In this document: positions 34,703-44,500 of the stretch, in pieces | Position numbering within the stretch: the first letter of the stretch is position 1 | Layout: every line of letters starts with the position of its first letter | Source: an uncultured Draconibacterium sp. | GTDB taxonomy: Bacteria > Bacteroidota > Bacteroidia > Bacteroidales > Prolixibacteraceae | Length of the DNA stretch: 64,000 nt | Direction: 5' to 3' | Assembly (NCBI GenBank): GCA_947492175.1 | Contig: CANLMQ010000013.1 | Location: forward strand, 62,001-126,000 | The notes under the pieces: model-generated | What the model was told of the DNA's origin: nothing | What the model saw: the letters and a program-made list of their open reading frames with translations, nothing else | Databases searched by the model: none | Program-made: the position numbers and the translations under genes

Positions 34703-35791
34703 ATGACAGACAAAATCCAACATATTATTCATTTTCTGAAAACATCGAAAACCACCAGGGTGTTCTATCACTTCACGTTTTGGGTCATCGTCGGATTTTT
34801 TTATTTCTTTTTATTTAGCTGGAACAGCGAATTCAGGGAGGCATCCGTAATTTTTTCGGCCGGACTTTTACCGGTTGCCATTGCCGTTACCTACTTTTTT
34901 AATTACAAGCTGGTTCCTCAGTATTTATGGAAGAAACACTACCTGCGTTTTTTTCTTTTCAGTTTTTATACGCTGTTAGCCGGAATCTGGCTCTCGTTTC
35001 TAATTGTATTTTATGCACTTATTTACATTTTGAATAACAAATCAGCCATCGATCCTTCGGTGCTTCATCCCGAATTGCAGGTAATCACACTTCATTTTAT
35101 AGTATTTTTTGGCATTGCGGTAAAACAAATAAAGCGTGCATTTTTTATGCAACAGGAAAAAAACGAAATGGAAAAGGCACAGCTCAGCATCGAACTCAAA
35201 CTAAAAGAAGCCGAGCTTAAACTTTTAAAAGCTCAAATACACCCGCATTTCCTGTTTAATACACTGAATAACCTGTATGGATTAACCCTCGAAAAATCGA
35301 ACGATGCACCCGATTTGGTATTGCGTCTGTCGGGCATTCTGGATTATATTCTGTACAGGTGTAATGAAAAAAGTGTATTACTTTCCGATGAGCTCGACAA
35401 TCTTAAAAACTATATCGAAATTGAGAAGATACGGTATTCTGAAAAGCTAAAGCTTATTGTGGATTTTCATGCTGAAACAGATAATTTACAAATTGCCCCG
35501 CTTATATTGCTACCTTTTGTTGAAAATGCATTTAAGCACGGCGTAAGTAATTATCCGGGCATAGCAACAGTTAACACAAAAGTAGCCCGTATTGAAAATA
35601 CACTGATTTTTAAAATTGAAAACTCTAAGAACCCGGTTAAATCACCCCATGCAAACCATTCGAAAGGAATTGGGCTGCAGAATGCACGAAAACGTCTTGA
35701 CCTGATTTATCCGGGGAAGTACATTTTAAAAATTGACGACAAAACCGATACTTTTTCAGTACATTTAACCTTGGAATTGGAGGAACAATAA
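34703..35791 (+). CDS. LytS-type membrane sensor histidine kinase
   Basis: The 362-residue protein has four predicted membrane spans in residues 20-145, a coiled segment (EKNEMEKAQLSIELKLKEAELKLLKAQ) and the His_kinase module with phospho-acceptor His182 (IHPHFLFNTLNN). The ATP site follows (LLPFVENAFKHGV, then KGIGLQNARKRLDLIYPG). Its TAA stop overlaps the start of the response regulator by one base (TAATG), so translation is coupled. The signal is unknown. Confidence 0.95.
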   Translation: MTDKIQHIIHFLKTSKTTRVFYHFTFWVIVGFFYFFLFSWNSEFREASVIFSAGLLPVAIAVTYFFNYKLVPQYLWKKHYLRFFLFSFYTLLAGIWLSFLIVFYALIYILNNKSAIDPSVLHPELQVITLHFIVFFGIAVKQIKRAFFMQQEKNEMEKAQLSIELKLKEAELKLLKAQIHPHFLFNTLNNLYGLTLEKSNDAPDLVLRLSGILDYILYRCNEKSVLLSDELDNLKNYIEIEKIRYSEKLKLIVDFHAETDNLQIAPLILLPFVENAFKHGVSNYPGIATVNTKVARIENTLIFKIENSKNPVKSPHANHSKGIGLQNARKRLDLIYPGKYILKIDDKTDTFSVHLTLELEEQ

Positions 35792-36501
35792 TGTACCGGT
35801 GTATAATTATAGACGACGAACCCATTGGCATAAGGGTGATAAAAAACCACCTTTCGGCTTTTACCGATTTTGAAATTGTGGCCGAATGCGCCAACGCACT
35901 CGAAGCCATGCCAATACTGGCAAAAGAAAAAATCGACCTGATGTTTTGCGATATTCAGATGCCCCAAATTACGGGGGTTGACTTTGTGCGCTCGCTGTTA
36001 CACCGGCCAAAGGTAATTTTTACCACCGCCTACCGCGATTATGCCGTTGATGCGTTTGAACTAAACGTTGTTGACTACCTGTTAAAGCCTGTTTCGTTTG
36101 AGCGTTTTACAAAAGCCATTCATCATTTTCTGGAAGAACAAGCCCCGGAACCAGAAACCACCCACTCCCCTGCTTCGGAACCAACAAACCGCGATTTTAT
36201 CTTCTTAAAAGCCGATAAAAAACACTATAAGATTAATCTGTCGGATGTTTTGTATTTCGAAAGTCTGGGCGATTATGTGGTTGCTTACACCACCGACAAA
36301 AAAATTGTAACCAAAGAACGAATAAGCCATTTGGCCGAAAACCTGCCCGGGCAACATTTTATTCAAATCCACCGTGGGTACATTGTTTCCATTGGTAAAA
36401 TAGAATCGGTGGGCCCGGGTTTTGTCGAACTCAATAAAAAGAAACTCCCGGTTGGCAGAAACTATAAACCCTTGCTGAATGAGTTAATGGGGAATAGGTG
36501 A
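35791..36501 (+). CDS. LytTR-family response regulator
   Basis: The 236-residue protein has a receiver domain with the acidic pair DDE and phospho-acceptor Asp54 (LMFCDIQMPQITGVDFV), Lys in YLLKPVSF, and a C-terminal LytTR DNA-binding domain (about 130-232: LKADKKHYKINLSDVLYFES, FIQIHRGYIVSIGKIE, LPVGRNYKPLL). It pairs with the overlapping kinase gene. Targets are unknown; no obvious LytTR repeat was picked out in the window. Confidence 0.96.
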   Translation: MYRCIIIDDEPIGIRVIKNHLSAFTDFEIVAECANALEAMPILAKEKIDLMFCDIQMPQITGVDFVRSLLHRPKVIFTTAYRDYAVDAFELNVVDYLLKPVSFERFTKAIHHFLEEQAPEPETTHSPASEPTNRDFIFLKADKKHYKINLSDVLYFESLGDYVVAYTTDKKIVTKERISHLAENLPGQHFIQIHRGYIVSIGKIESVGPGFVELNKKKLPVGRNYKPLLNELMGNR

Positions 36502-36543
36502 AGTCTGCATATACAATTAACACCTGTTTTTTCTATATTCAAT

Positions 36544-36900
36544 TTATTGTTTTTCAAATGTCTCTACTTCATCTGAAAATCCATAACAACGTTTATTAGT
36601 TAAATCAATTGTTAGAATATTATCAGTTATTGAATATTTATGATTTGTTGGATGAACACCAATGTATAATTTTCCTCTATATCGAATTTCTATTGAATCA
36701 CTTGTCAAATTATAATCAAAATGGTCATGGTTTTTGTAAAAACTGGTTTGATTAACAAATTCGAGTGTATCCACATTATTGGACGATACCCAAACTCCAA
36801 TTAATTTTTCTTGATTTAACTCAAGTTCATCTTTAGAACAATTACTAAAAACAAAGCCAATTACGATTAAAAGTCCCCAAATGGTTTTTATAGATTTCAT
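36544..36900 (-). CDS. Small predicted lipoprotein
   Basis: The 118-residue protein begins with a lipoprotein signal (IGFVFSNC, Cys21). The mature part is beta-rich with the order LIGVWVSSNNVDTLEF, then SIEIRYRGKLYIG, YSITDNILTIDLTNKRCYGF, which recalls small lipocalin-like proteins. I do not recognise a specific family. It lies in an accessory islet of two minus-strand genes, and the sequence AACCTAATG about 50 bases upstream of its start is repeated upstream of the neighbouring barrel gene. Confidence 0.6.
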   Translation of the reverse strand: MKSIKTIWGLLIVIGFVFSNCSKDELELNQEKLIGVWVSSNNVDTLEFVNQTSFYKNHDHFDYNLTSDSIEIRYRGKLYIGVHPTNHKYSITDNILTIDLTNKRCYGFSDEVETFEKQ

Positions 36901-37236
36901 AATTCTGTTTTTATATTAGAAGAAATATCTATATGATGTAATTAACTCTCATTAGGTTGCGTTTAAAATTACCATTAGCGATCACCTGCAAGTTGTCGTT
37001 GCGGATTGCGCGGAGCGTCAGTGTCCGGTAGGACATGACGGTCAGGGAAAGAGCAGAGACAACAGGGCTGGTGCGGATTTGTAATCCGTACCTCAGCCAC
37101 AGGTTGATAAGTTGATTTCAATTCTATCGAATTGCACACCGATTGCAAATCGGCGCGAGCGGGGGTTCAGGCCTGGTCGTACCGACCGCCCGAACACTTA
37201 ATTGTTGGCAACAGTTTTTTTCTTGTTTTGTATACA
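36901..37236. other. Structured GC-richer gap inside the accessory islet
   Basis: This 336-base gap holds four short hairpins between 37016 and 37187 (listed separately) and the 13-mer AATTGTTGGCAAC at 37200-37212. It is visibly richer in G and C than either neighbouring gene. No protein frame is supported. Confidence 0.5.
37016..37187. repeat. Cluster of short hairpins (REP-like element)
   Basis: Four inverted repeats follow each other. CGTCA-TGTCC with GGACA-TGACG lies at 37016-37040 (one bulged base). GTGCGGATT with AATCCGTAC lies at 37071-37091 (one G-U pair). CCGATT with AATCGG lies at 37139-37153, and GGTCG with CGACC at 37175-37187. Such clusters are typical of dispersed extragenic palindromes or cassette recombination sites. 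Copies elsewhere in the genome cannot be tested here. Confidence 0.5.
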
Positions 37237-37860
37237 CTATAAATTAATCAATACCCCAATATTATAAGCACTTCTGGTATTCCAAACCCTATAGTTTCCG
37301 GCTATTATATTTTTAATACCATATTGACCATCCAATTCAAGAAATAGTTTCGTGTTATTAGTTATTTCATATTTGTACCCAATGCAGAACGCCCAACCAT
37401 AATCGGAACCATTCATTTCATTTTTAATATCTTCACGTAATTCGGAATCTTTTGCACTGGTTAATAGTCCCAGATAAGGACCAAAGCTTAAATACCATCT
37501 CCTATGTTTACTAAAATGCCAATTTGCCATTAAAGGAATAGTAATATAATTCAGATTAATATCAGTTGTTAGCCTATTAGCGTTATTGTCTATAATTGTA
37601 CCGTTAGAATAACCTTTGTTATCCCAAATTACTTTCAACTTAACACCCCATCTATCAGAGAAATAGTATTTACCAGATACACCAATGTTATAAGTTGCTC
37701 TAAATTCCGTGTTATCTTCTCCTGGTGCAACTACACCTGCCTGACTTAATCCTATATTCGTTCCTATTTCAAGTCCTTCTTGTTTTTGAGCATTTAAATC
37801 AAATATTCCTATTATAGCCACAAATATTATCAATGTCAGTCTTTGGAAAATGTGTTTCAT
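37237..37860 (-). CDS. Outer-membrane beta-barrel protein
   Basis: The 207-residue protein has a Sec signal peptide (ending DLNAQ) and a run of amphipathic strands, for example LEIGTNIGLSQAGV, YNIGVSGKYYFSDRWGVKLKV, NLNYITIPLMANWHF, RWYLSFGPYLGLLTSA and AFCIGYKYEITNNTKLFLEL. It ends in AYNIGVLINL, whose last hydrophobic residue fits outer-membrane assembly. This is a PF13568-type small barrel. It forms the accessory islet with the small lipoprotein gene and is bordered by similar 13-mers (37200-37212 and 37892-37904). Confidence 0.8.
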   Translation of the reverse strand: MKHIFQRLTLIIFVAIIGIFDLNAQKQEGLEIGTNIGLSQAGVVAPGEDNTEFRATYNIGVSGKYYFSDRWGVKLKVIWDNKGYSNGTIIDNNANRLTTDINLNYITIPLMANWHFSKHRRWYLSFGPYLGLLTSAKDSELREDIKNEMNGSDYGWAFCIGYKYEITNNTKLFLELDGQYGIKNIIAGNYRVWNTRSAYNIGVLINL

Positions 37861-38398
37861 TTTGCTTGTATTTTTTTAATTGGATTGTGAAAATTGTTGC
37901 TAACGTATGTGGGACCCAAAACATTAGGTTATATCGTTATTATCGGATTGGGTTATACCCCCAATCCGGGTGTGGAACCCAAGTTTTTGTAAAAAATAGT
38001 TCATCCAATGGATTTTTAAGTTGTTTTGTTCGGGCCATATTTTTGGGTGTATATTCAACGGTTTTGGTTTTTAGTGCTTTAAATATAAACATAATTTATA
38101 AACTAACTAAGTACACGTGAGCGCAATTAAAGCCGGTTTATGGAAGATTTTTGCACCGATGAACTAAAATCGATCATAAAAGTTTATTTATTCTAAAAAC
38201 CAGGTTTGCGGTATAAATATTTATTTAAAAGCCATTTTCTCGCGGGCAAAGCTAAAAAGGGTTGTTTATTGTCTGGCCGGAGAGGATTCGGGGCGTAAGC
38301 ATTTGTTTATTACACGAAATCGTAGTGGCAGACGTTTAAAGGTAGGTTTTTATATCATACTCTTGTTTATCACCATTCTCATGCTAACTTTGTTTTAA
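37861..38398. other. Intergenic region before the CDF transporter
   Basis: This 538-base gap holds the islet border repeats and, from 38180 to 38398, a reading frame of 72 codons without an ATG. The frame ends exactly at the base before the CDF start codon. It encodes protein-like sequence with a hydrophobic C-terminus (VGFYIILLFITILMLTLF), but no normal start is present. I treat it as a remnant or chance frame, not a gene. Confidence 0.4.
37892..37968. repeat. Right border of the accessory islet with a 9-bp hairpin
   Basis: AATTGTTGCTAAC at 37892-37904 matches the left-side 13-mer at 37200-37212 at 11 of 13 bases. CATTAGGTT at 37922-37930 repeats 36950-36958 exactly. CGGATTGGG and CCCAATCCG (37944-37968) form a perfect hairpin. 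Confidence 0.4.
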
Positions 38399-39277
38399 AT
38401 GGATAACAAAAACAAATACATCATCCGCGAAGGCTGGATTTCCATCGTTGCCAATACAATACTTTTCGGACTAAAGTACTGGGCCGGAATTGTAACCGGA
38501 TCGCTGGCATTAATTGCCGATGCGTGGCATACCTTAACCGACTCCGTTTCGTCGGTAATTGTTCTGATCGGCGGCAAAATATCGCAAAAACCTGCCGACA
38601 ATGATCATCCGTTCGGACATGGCAGGGCAGAACACATTGCTGCCATAATTATTGGAGTTTTGCTGGCCATTGTTGCATTTGATTTTGTTCTTGGCTCAAT
38701 AGAAAAATTCAATTCGCGCGAAAAAACCAATTTCGGTACAATTGCCTGGGTAGTAACCATTGTCTCTATTGTTGCGAAAGAAGCGCTTGCCCAGTACGCC
38801 TTTTGGGCAGCAAAAAAAACCAACTCTTCTATTTTAAAGGCCGATGGCTGGCACCACCGCACCGATGCGCTCTCGTCGGTTATTATTTTAGCGGGTATAG
38901 CCGTTGGCAAGTATTTCTGGTGGACCGATGCTGTTTTAGGATTTATTGTGGCAATAATGATTGCATATGCCAGTTACGAAATCCTCTCAAAAGAAATTAC
39001 ATCGTTATTAGGCGAACAACCATCCGACGAACTTTTGCGTTCCATTCGCGAAACCGTACAAAAAGAGTGCGATATTCCGTTGCACCTTCATCATATTCAT
39101 TTACACGACTACGGGAACCACACCGAGATGAGCTGCCATATTAAACTCCCTCCTCAAATGTCGCTCGAACAGGCACATGAAATATGTACAAAAATTGAAT
39201 CTGTAATAAAAAGTAATTTTGGTTATATTACAACCATTCATCCGGAGCCAATTACATGGGAAAACCCGGTAATTTAA
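38399..39277 (+). CDS. Cation diffusion facilitator (CDF) metal transporter
   Basis: The 292-residue inner-membrane protein has six predicted spans and the CDF metal sites: ADAWHTLTDSVSS in span 2, PFGHGRAEHIAA next to it, and ADGWHHRTDALSS in span 5. The C-terminal cytoplasmic domain carries HLHHIHLHDYGNHTEMSCHI and EPITW. These proteins export Zn, Fe, Co or Mn using proton exchange; the metal cannot be fixed from the sequence. The gene lies right of the accessory islet and has no clear operon partner. Confidence 0.92.
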   Translation: MDNKNKYIIREGWISIVANTILFGLKYWAGIVTGSLALIADAWHTLTDSVSSVIVLIGGKISQKPADNDHPFGHGRAEHIAAIIIGVLLAIVAFDFVLGSIEKFNSREKTNFGTIAWVVTIVSIVAKEALAQYAFWAAKKTNSSILKADGWHHRTDALSSVIILAGIAVGKYFWWTDAVLGFIVAIMIAYASYEILSKEITSLLGEQPSDELLRSIRETVQKECDIPLHLHHIHLHDYGNHTEMSCHIKLPPQMSLEQAHEICTKIESVIKSNFGYITTIHPEPITWENPVI

Positions 39278-39492
39278 TCGGTTTCTTTTTCTCAAAATCA
39301 GGACACAATCATCTTACACCATATAAACATCTGTCCGGTTATTTCAGCATCGGAATTCTTTTGGTTTATGCCAATATAAAATCTACTAAACAGTGTAATT
39401 ATAATAGCTGCATTGCTGTAAATACCTGATTAATCAGACTTTCTTCATTTCGAACAAACTGGTTTTTCATTCAATAATCAGTGACCAAGCAT

Positions 39493-39524
39493 ATTGTTAG
39501 TACACTTTTTTTAATATATATTTG
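39493..39524 (+). promoter_or_regulatory. Promoter of the FecI-type sigma gene
   Basis: TTG (39494-39496) and TATATTTG (39517-39524) stand 20 bases apart, a full match to the Bacteroidota -33/-7 promoter. The start codon (TTG, 39548) lies about 20 bases beyond. Confidence 0.6.
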
Positions 39525-39547
39525 TTACAGACTAAACCAATATCCAA

Positions 39548-40135
39548 TTGAACAACCTGCAAAAATTAAACGACATTGACCTTGTTCTTCGCATTCAAAA
39601 GGATGAAAAAGGAGCATTCCGGGAGCTCTTTAACAGGTACGCCCCTCAGATTTATAAATTTGCCTTTTCGTACTTAAAAAATAAAAACGATGCCGAAGGA
39701 TTGGTTCAGGAAGTTTTTATGAAAATCTGGGAAAAAAGGAGTTCAATAGATCCAAACAAAAACATAAAGGCATTTATTTTCACAATAACGGTAAATAATA
39801 TTTACGATCTCATAAGGCGAAAAAATATTGAGCTTGCATTTCATGATTATTCTCTGCTCAATCATGCAAAAAATAACAACAATACATGGGAGTCGGTAAT
39901 TTATAACGAAATGCAGCAAAATCTTTCAGATCTGATAAATCAACTACCCAAGCAACAAAAAACGATATTTCAACTGAGTAAAATAGAAGGATTGACAAAT
40001 GATGAAATTGCTTCGCGGGTAGGACTTTCTAAAAGAACTGTTGAAAATCATTTATATCGTTCGGTTTCATTTATAAAAAAACACTTCAAAACAGAATCGA
40101 TACTTACCCTTCTTTTCTTCTATTTAAACTGCTGA
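39548..40135 (+). CDS. FecI-type ECF sigma factor
   Basis: The 195-residue protein has sigma region 2 (ALFNRYAPQIYKFAFSYLKNKNDAEGLVQEVFMKIWEKR) and region 4 (QLPKQQKTIFQLSKIEGLTNDEIASRVGLSKRTVENHLYRS). It has no other domain. The only start that keeps region 2 is a TTG at 39548; no ATG lies between it and the RYAPQ motif, so a rare start seems real. The FecR-type gene follows at 40392, so this pair should control the SusC/SusD genes downstream through the receptor's STN domain. Confidence 0.93.
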   Translation: MNNLQKLNDIDLVLRIQKDEKGAFRELFNRYAPQIYKFAFSYLKNKNDAEGLVQEVFMKIWEKRSSIDPNKNIKAFIFTITVNNIYDLIRRKNIELAFHDYSLLNHAKNNNNTWESVIYNEMQQNLSDLINQLPKQQKTIFQLSKIEGLTNDEIASRVGLSKRTVENHLYRSVSFIKKHFKTESILTLLFFYLNC

Positions 40136-40280
40136 AATAACTCCGATACCCAAACTTTCATTACAATTTAAAACTTTCACGGTTTACTTTAACTGAGTAA
40201 ATATTTCACTTCACTCGTAAAAAGAAGTAATACTATTTAAGATTAAACCTGGTCCTAACCACATAGTTCTAGTTTAGTTT

Positions 40281-40308
40281 AAAGCCGCCCTGTTATTGGG
40301 GCGGCTTT
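40281..40308 (+). terminator. Terminator after the sigma factor gene
   Basis: AAAGCCGCCC and GGGCGGCTTT pair exactly over 10 bp around an 8-base loop, followed by a short T-rich end. Readthrough into the FecR gene is possible. Confidence 0.65.
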
Positions 40309-40391
40309 CTTACTAAAAAAGAATTAAGTGAAAAATTCAGGAGACCAAATGAGTAAATACAAATACAAAACCGTATTACTTATAATTTAAT

Positions 40392-41399
40392 ATGCATATG
40401 AAAGACCAAATCCGTAAAATACTAGACAGAGGAAAAGCGGAAAACTGTAGTAAGGAAGAAGAGCAGTTGATGTTATCTCTTTTTCATCAACCGGAGAAAG
40501 AATTTGAAGTAAAAGAAGAATTATTTGAAGAACTGATTACCAATCCATCTGTTGAGGAAAATACGGTCTCTGATTTTAAAGTCCTTTTTAATAAACTCTG
40601 GGCACGGATTGAAAAAAACAAAAAACGGCAAAATAACAATTTACGCCATTTGAATAACTTCCTGAAATTAACTGCAGCCGTTGTTGTTGGATTAGTTGCA
40701 GGGCTTTTTATTACCTACTGGGAAAATGCACCGGCCGAGCCAGTATATTATTCTGCCCATGCCCCCAAAGGTTCGGTTTCGGAAATGATATTACCCGACG
40801 GATCTGTAATTTTTCTGAATGCCGATTCAAGAGTGAGATACAGCGTTGACGGGCGAAATGGAACCCGCGAAGTATTTTTGGAAGGAGAAGCCTGGTTTGA
40901 TGTTGAGAAGGATACGAAAAAACCGTTTTTAGTACATACTTCTTTTTACGACGTGCGTGTTACTGGTACTCAGTTTAATATCAAAGCTTACGAATCGGAC
41001 AACACCTTATCAACCACACTGGAAGAAGGTCAGATTATTATTCAACCAACCGAAAATTTTAAACTGGCAGAGAATATTATTATCAATCCGGGCGAACAAG
41101 TCGTTCTTAACAAAACATCAAATAAAATAACACTTAAAAAGGTGAACCCCAAATGGTTTACTTCCTGGAAGGATAACAAACTGATTTTTATCAATATGAA
41201 TCTCAAAGATTTGATTGTTCTTCTGGAAAGAAAGTACGGTGTTGAAATTGAAGTAAAAAACAAAGAGATACTTGATCTACATTTCGACGGAACCATTAAA
41301 AACGAATCTATTATCGAATTCCTGGAGATTGTGCAAAACACGCTCCCCATTCACTACCATATAATCGGGCAAAAAATAGAAATTACTCATAAAAGCTAA
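40392..41399 (+). CDS. FecR-type anti-sigma factor
   Basis: The 335-residue protein has a cytoplasmic N-terminal part, one membrane span at about 90-110 (LTAAVVVGLVAGLFITYW), the FecR domain (VSEMILPDGSVIFLNADSRVRYS, then GEAWFDVEKDTKKPFLVHTSFYDVRVTGTQFNIKAY) and a C-terminal DUF4974-type domain (INMNLKDLIVLLERKYGVEIEV). In this pathway the periplasmic part is contacted by the receptor's STN domain and frees the sigma factor. The start may be 40392 or the ATG at 40398. Confidence 0.9.
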   Translation: MHMKDQIRKILDRGKAENCSKEEEQLMLSLFHQPEKEFEVKEELFEELITNPSVEENTVSDFKVLFNKLWARIEKNKKRQNNNLRHLNNFLKLTAAVVVGLVAGLFITYWENAPAEPVYYSAHAPKGSVSEMILPDGSVIFLNADSRVRYSVDGRNGTREVFLEGEAWFDVEKDTKKPFLVHTSFYDVRVTGTQFNIKAYESDNTLSTTLEEGQIIIQPTENFKLAENIIINPGEQVVLNKTSNKITLKKVNPKWFTSWKDNKLIFINMNLKDLIVLLERKYGVEIEVKNKEILDLHFDGTIKNESIIEFLEIVQNTLPIHYHIIGQKIEITHKS

Positions 41400-41492
41400 A
41401 CTAAAATGGAGGACCTAATTATGACTTAAACAAAACTAAAAAAGCCGGAAGGTGCAGCCACACCAACCAGCTTACCTGTCTTGAATTTTTAT

Positions 41493-41510
41493 GGTGATAC
41501 GCTTATCACC
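41493..41510. promoter_or_regulatory. Short hairpin in the SusC leader
   Basis: GGTGATA and TATCACC pair exactly over 7 bp around CGCT, about 30 bases before the start codon. It could affect translation or be a binding site. Confidence 0.3.
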
Positions 41511-41539
41511 AGTAGCTATTAATCAAAACATTCAAATTT

Positions 41540-44500
41540 ATGAAAAAAAAGAGTATGAATACTTTTCTGCACAGCAGAAGAGTAAAAAAAGTATTACTAA
41601 TGATGAAACTAACAGCCGTTCTATTTTTGGCAGGGTTGATGCACGTTTCGGCAACGGTTTACTCTCAAGCCACAAAATTCAGTTTTGAGGCACAAAATAA
41701 ACAAATCGTTGAAGTACTTCGGAACATTGAAGAATCTAGTAACTATCGTTTCTTTTACATCCGTGAACAAGTGGATGTAGAGCGCCAGGTTAACATTTCG
41801 GCAAACGATGCTTCGGTAGAGCAAATTTTAAAAGAGATTTTTTCAGAACAAGGAATATCGTTCAAAATAATGGAGGATCACCTTATTTTGTTAAGTCCTG
41901 ATAAAAACATCTCTGAAGTTAAATCTGTTATTCCGCAGCAGCAACAACAACAGAATATTGTTTCCGGTACCGTTGTTGATGAACACGGGCAACCATTGCC
42001 CGGAGTTACCGTTGTAATTAAAGGCACTACCCTTGGTACTGTCAGCAACGAAAGTGGAAATTATACGTTAAGCAATATTCCTGCTGATGCTACATTAGTG
42101 TTTTCTTTTGTTGGTATGATATCTCAGGAAGTTCCTGTAAACAACCAGACTCAAATAAACATAACACTGAGAGCTGATTATATAGGCATTGAAGAGGTAG
42201 TTGCGGTTGGTTATGGTACAATGAAAAAAAGCGACCTTACCGGCTCTGTTGAAAGTGTAACTCCTGAAGAACTGGTTGACAGGCCGGTTCTGAATATAGG
42301 ACAAGCACTACAAAACAAAATCTCTGGTGTTCAGGTAATTCGGCAAGCTGCTGGTGATCCGGGAGGTAGACCTCAAATTCGAATCCGAGGAACAAACTCT
42401 ATTAATACCAGTGCTGATCCTCTGTTTGTAGTGGATGGAATTGTTGGTGTGAACAATGCCTTGGCAAATATAAATCCCCAAGATATTGAGACAATGGATG
42501 TTTTAAAAGATGCATCGGCTACTGCTATCTACGGTACACGTGGAGCAAACGGTGTTATTATAATTACAACCAAGCGCGGAGCTTCAGGCGATGTAAGAGT
42601 CAACTATGATGGTTCAGCCTCAATTGGTATCATGACAAGACACAACTACGTAGTAAATGCCGACCAGTTCATGTACCTATACGAACAAGCATTTAACAAT
42701 ACTCCAAAGTTTGGGAACCTGGTAGCTACAAAGGATTTTCGTGGTCCCAATGCAGCAGGATTATCATGGTCAGAGATGCCATGGTTGTTTGAACAGGTTG
42801 CAAAAGACTCGTATTTACCTGGTCTTAATTTTATAGGTAACGATGGAAACTATTATAAACCAAGATTTAACTCAATCCTGGAAGATGAAGTTTTTAGAAA
42901 CGCTTTTTCTCATAACCACCATATTGATATAAGCGGTGGAAACGAAAAAGGAAAATACTCTTTAGCCTTAGGTAGCAACAACGTGGAAGGGCTTTTGAAA
43001 GAATCATACAACAACCGGTTGAGTGCCCGAATGACCATGGACACTAAAATTACTAAATGGCTAACAATGAGCGCCAACATATCATATGTAAAAAGCAAAC
43101 GTGACCGGATGAGTAGTGATGTGATGAGAAATACCTCGGAATTTTTTGCTATTCTGCCTGCAACTACATATCCTGATGATCCTGAAATATATGGAGATTA
43201 TGCAGGAACATGGGCTATTGCCAGGGACTTTAATGTTGGTGAAAACCGGGCAGGTTCAACGTTTATGCTAGATCAAGACGAAGGCTATTACAGAGAAGAC
43301 CAATTTACAGGAGCGTTGGTACTGGACGTACAAATTACCAAAGACCTGACTTTTAAAACAAATCTCTCTGTAGATAACAGAAATCAGGCAAGTAGATGGT
43401 ATAGCGGATTGTATCAGGGTAAAAATAGTGGAGATGCACGAGGGGAGCATTGGTTATGGCAGTATTGGCAAAACGAAAACTATTTCAATTATAATAAAAC
43501 AATAGGTGATCATGCAGTAACCGGTATGGTTGGGCTTTCATGGTCTGAATCCAATTATGACTATGTATATGCCAGGGGACGCAGATTCTCCTCAAATTTT
43601 TACCAATGGAATAATTTAGGTGCCGGTAGTGATACACCTCAGGTTTCCTCCTCCAATTCCAAGGGTGCGTTAAACTCTTATTTTGCTCGTGCTACTTATA
43701 GTTATCAGGGCAAATATATGTTAACAGCAACCGGTCGTGTTGATGGTTCATCAAAATTCGGTAAAAACAATAAATATGCATTCTTCCCTTCAGTTGGTGC
43801 TGCATGGAGAATCTCTCAAGAGAGTTTTATGGCCGACAGCGAAACCATATCTAACCTTAAACTGCGTTTAAGTGCCGGACAAACCGGTAACCAGGAAATT
43901 GGTAGTTTTGTTACACAACGATATATTAGCAACACCAATGTTTTATTGGCAGATGGCTACGTTTCAGGCCTTTACCCGGGTTCAACCGGTAACGATGACC
44001 TTAAATGGGAAACCACAACACAGTACGATGCCGGATTAGATATTGGCTTGTTAGAAAACAGGATTAACGTAATTGCTGATGTGTATTATAAGAAAACAAC
44101 CGACATGTTATTTAATCTTCCATTACCTCAATCAACTACAACAGGTAGTGCATACGTAAACTTTGGCTCGGTTAAAAACACCGGTATCGAACTTACAATA
44201 AACACAGTCAATATCCAAAGACAAAACTATTCATGGGAAACTCGCTTTACATTAGCATCCAATAAAAATGAAATTACGGAACTCGGTCCTACTGGCGCCG
44301 ATATTTACACGGATACCGGAGCAGGTAACGGAACCAGCGTTTATAGAGTTGGAGAACCCATCGGATCATTCTTTGGATTGAACAGAATGGGAACCTGGGG
44401 CACCGATGAAGCAGTAGAGGCAGCGCGTTATGGGAAAGTACCGGGAGACTTGAAATTTGAAGATGTTAATAACGATGGAAAAATTGAGCTACTAACTGAC

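Noticed and set aside
36960..37212. Integron attC site
   Set aside because: The structured gap has several hairpins, but its borders (TTGGCAAC and TTGCTAAC) do not fit the GTTRRRY core, and no integrase gene is in the window.
37833..38120. 95-codon plus-strand frame over the islet border
   Set aside because: It overlaps the start of the barrel gene and the palindromic border, and its Cys/Tyr-rich translation looks like non-coding repeat sequence.
36901..38398. tRNA gene at the islet as an integration site
   Set aside because: No T-loop or acceptor-stem pattern was found in this or any other intergenic gap.
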